A stretch of DNA of 64,000 bases from Pectobacterium zantedeschiae (GTDB taxonomy: Bacteria > Pseudomonadota > Gammaproteobacteria > Enterobacterales > Enterobacteriaceae): positions 62,001-126,000 of the forward strand of contig NZ_NWTM01000003.1 in NCBI RefSeq assembly GCF_004137795.1, written 5' to 3'. The translations under genes and the position numbers were made by a program. The notes beneath the pieces are model-generated. The model had not been told where the DNA came from. It did not search any database and saw only the letters and a program-made list of their open reading frames with translations. Shown in pieces: positions 63,564 through 64,000 of this stretch. The stretch's first letter is position 1; each line of letters opens with the position of its first letter.

Positions 63564-64000
63564 ATGCCCGTTATTGCATTGCAAGGAATCCGTGGAGGTG
63601 TAGGCACAACCTCGATAGCCGCAGCACTGGGATGGGCGTTCCAACGGCTGGGAGAATCCGCGCTGGTGATTGATTTCTCGCCGGACAATTTGTTACGCAT
63701 TAACTTTAATATGCCGTTCGAGCAGCGTCGTGGCTGGGCGCGGGCGGAAGCTGACGGCGCACCGTGGCAAACCGGTGCCATGCAATATCTCCCTAGACTG
63801 GATTTTCTGCCGTTTGGCCGCCTGAACACGCAGGAAATCGCGACACTGCAACAGCATTACCAGCAGCACCCCGCGACATGGCAAAACAATCTGGCACAGC
63901 TCGCCACCGCAGGCCGCCACCGCTGGATATTGATCGATGTACCGGCGGACAACAGTCCGCTTACACGGCAGGCGTTGGCTACCGCAAATACCGTTTTTCA
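63564..64000 (+). CDS. bcsQ: Cellulose biosynthesis ATPase BcsQ (partial, C-terminus off the right edge)
   Basis: MinD/ParA-like SIMIBI protein required for assembly and polar placement of the cellulose synthase. The first 145 codons are present, beginning MPVIALQGIRGGVGTTSIAA. The deviant Walker A is GIRGGVGTTS, where Thr replaces the usual Lys of GKT, as in E. coli BcsQ. LVIDFSPDNLLRINFNMPF and WILIDVPADNSP follow. The gene continues beyond the window, presumably followed by bcsA. Confidence 0.95.
   Translation, partial: MPVIALQGIRGGVGTTSIAAALGWAFQRLGESALVIDFSPDNLLRINFNMPFEQRRGWARAEADGAPWQTGAMQYLPRLDFLPFGRLNTQEIATLQQHYQQHPATWQNNLAQLATAGRHRWILIDVPADNSPLTRQALATANTVF

Noticed and set aside
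1-64000. CRISPR arrays, tRNA or rRNA genes, prophage, transposase genes
   Set aside because: None could be seen: no regularly spaced direct repeats, no cloverleaf or rRNA signatures, no phage or transposase proteins.

Overview
The window reads as chromosomal DNA of a soft-rot enterobacterium, most likely Pectobacterium or a close relative. Almost every core gene has a clear Escherichia coli counterpart in the same local order. Added to these are plant-pathogen traits: SotB sugar efflux, a KdgR-type operator before kdgK, many chemoreceptors, and a dispersed repeat with ends TAATTCGAGTTGC and CTTGAAGTATGACGGGTAT that I associate with Pectobacterium. No tRNA, rRNA, CRISPR array, prophage or intact insertion sequence is visible. 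Both ends cut genes (pfkA on the left, bcsQ on the right).

Layout. 1-7.1 kb: pfkA, fieF, sotB, a hicAB toxin-antitoxin pair, cpxP with the CpxQ small RNA in its 3' UTR, then divergent cpxRA. 7.2-10.2 kb: a two-gene unit for exported proteins of unknown role (TPR-type protein plus DUF3142-type protein). 10.2-17.3 kb: trmL, a Gln-rich YhhA-like protein, an AEC permease and ugpBAECQ (glycerol-3-phosphate uptake) behind a four-repeat PHO box. 17.4-31.4 kb: an accessory block with an AT-rich two-gene cassette of unknown function, the YgbI/LtnD/OtnK/OtnC/OtnI/YgbN tetronate (threonate/erythronate-type sugar acid) catabolic cluster, three tandem methyl-accepting chemotaxis proteins and a PLP aminotransferase. 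In E. coli ugpB and livF are neighbours, so this block sits exactly between two normally adjacent operons. 32.6-37.5 kb: livKHMGF branched-chain amino acid ABC transporter. 37.9-44.7 kb: panM, rpoH, ftsX-ftsE-ftsY, rsmD, yhhL, yhhM and a DUF1820 gene. 44.8-51.3 kb: yhhN, zntA, tusA, yhhQ (behind a probable preQ1-I riboswitch), dcrB, yhhS. 51.4-57.4 kb: yhjD, kdgK, a very small Gly-rich lipoprotein gene, yhjJ, dctA. 57.7-64 kb: an EAL-less HmsP/YhjK-like protein and the cellulose region bcsGFE with divergent bcsRQ.

Functional themes. There is envelope stress sensing (Cpx, CpxP, CpxQ, RpoH), phosphate- and nitrogen-related uptake (ugp, liv), use of plant-derived sugar acids (ltn/otn cluster, kdgK, dctA), chemotaxis, and cellulose/cyclic-di-GMP biology. 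The regulatory signals I can read directly are a CpxR box, PHO boxes, a KdgR box, a FliA (sigma-28) promoter, a repeated motif flanking the tetronate promoter region, phased repeats before hicAB, a preQ1-I aptamer that would mask the yhhQ ribosome binding site, and numerous intrinsic terminators.

The best candidates for undescribed biology are the exported TPR/DUF3142 pair, the AT-rich 17.5-18.6 kb cassette, the tiny Gly-rich lipoprotein, the EAL-less HmsP-like protein beside the cellulose genes, and a MITE-like repeat that ends at, or supplies, stop codons of host genes.
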